Origin: Tamarix chinensis
Lineage: Eukaryota; Streptophyta; Magnoliopsida; Caryophyllales; Tamaricaceae
Length of the DNA: 64,000 nt
Assembly: GCA_030549775.1 (NCBI GenBank)
Contig: CM060171.1
Location: 8,615,289 to 8,679,288, forward strand
Direction: 5' to 3'
The stretch's first letter is position 1. Each line of letters begins with the position of its first letter. This document shows positions 63,032-64,000 of the stretch, piece by piece. Made by a program: the position numbers and the translations under genes. Under the pieces are notes generated by a model. It was not told the origin of the DNA, made no database searches, and was given only the letters and a program-made list of their open reading frames with translations.

Positions 63032-64000
63032 TAGGGTATTATAACCTAATAGGTCTTAGTCCAAGTAGCACGATCCAACTCATGAGAATAAATTACATAC
63101 ATTTATATCATCACATAATCCAATAGACAAAATGAAGTTTTCAACAACAAAAAATGACTTTGTATATTTTTCATGTTTTGATAGTATGTAGGCCTAAAGA
63201 AGTTTCACAAGAATTATTTCAAGGAAGTGAGGAACAAAAATATGCATGAAGATCTTAAAGTGTTGATAAGTGACTAGGCTTATGTTTTTATGCATAGGGA
63301 ACATGATTCTTATTGGTGAAATACATTCAAATTAGATTAAATCTTTTTCAAATGATTTCATGAGAAAACTAAGTACATTCCCATATTTGGTTCTCTCATT
63401 ATAGGAGCATTCCAAAACTTAAGAATTCTTTTTATAAATATTTTCTTAGAGATAAAATGATTTTTTGAAAAATGATTATCCACACACATTTTTGTATTAT
63501 CTTTTGAATATTTTTTCTAGCAGTTATACTAGATAAAAAAAATGAGATATTTTTTAAGATAATATTTTCTAAAAGGATAAAAGTTGTTGTTCACTTGTAG
63601 CCTTTTCTTTGTAGAGTAGCTTAGTTAAATTTTGATAGTAGATAATCTTTGTTCAACCAACTTAAGACACTCTATATAATCTTTATAATATATAATAAGA
63701 GTCAACATGTTGTAGCTATATAGATTCCAACTGTGGCAACACTTTAAAGGGAAGTTGTCACTATAGAAAGTTATTGTGATAATAAGGCTGAGGCTACAAA
63801 TATTAGAGGGGTATTTTTCCAACCAAAGAAATATTTATTATTTGTTATTAAAATAAATTTATATCCACACCTTTTTTCGTTGCTAGAAGTTGGTCTAGTC
63901 GATGTGATTTTTTTCTCATAATTTATTTCTAGATAGCATGGAATTTATAGTGATGTGTTGTCATTATAAGTTTTTATAGCTATGAAATCTAGCATATGTT
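63032..64000. other. Right edge of the window, nothing recognised
   Basis: AT-rich DNA with short open frames only. No gene, RNA or transposon end could be supported. Confidence 0.5.

Overview
This is AT-rich nuclear DNA from a flowering plant. The evidence is large introns full of miniature transposons, long LTR-retrotransposon remnants, and two genes whose products are found only in plants. I cannot name the species. The window holds two intact protein-coding genes, convergent and close together (10.7-30.0 kb). Both sides are almost entirely repeat-derived.

Gene core. PTAC14 (plus strand, 13 coding exons, 10749-24308) encodes a plastid SET-domain protein of the PEP RNA polymerase complex. 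All its splice junctions can be joined in frame to a 486-residue protein. Its introns carry four datable miniature elements: two copies of one hAT-type MITE with 8-bp target duplications, one AGGGTTG-ended hAT-like element and one Stowaway. A vacuolar sorting receptor gene (minus strand, 12 coding exons, 30042-25361, 639 residues) lies tail to tail with it. The stop codons are about 1.05 kb apart.

Left flank (1-10.5 kb) holds the 3' part of a long LTR (1-2795), the ends of two related LTRs (to 4429 and to 9566) and a fold-back MITE. Right flank (30.6-64 kb) holds a 4.9-kb solo-LTR-like element (33042-37960, TSD TAAAG), an LTR preceded by a polypurine tract (from 38262), a decayed Ty1/copia internal region (41.8-44.8 kb), a hAT-like element, and a broken 5' duplicate of the vacuolar sorting receptor gene (46.8-48.6 kb). 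These are followed by a 4.7-kb solo-LTR-like element (48742-53442, TSD AATAT) and a third long element (54419-62026) split by a 3.3-kb LTR (57983-61307, TSD TCAGG/TCGGG). Another LTR end closes at 63031.

The most interesting signal is shared structure in these non-coding LTRs. They have common termini (TGTAAYACCCC...GGGGTGTTAYA). About 100-150 bp before the 3' end is a hairpin whose stem sequence changes between copies while pairing is kept, followed by GTGTGGYRGTAAYACCC, which copies the LTR 5' terminus and makes the last 100 bp a second palindrome. Further inside are a CAGTAC/GTACTG hairpin, an array of CCACCGG...ATAATAGTGG modules, and CATGCATG (RY) boxes. No other unusual system was recognised. 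Assignment to the Ty3/gypsy Tekay-like group is inference, because no coding part of these elements is in the window.
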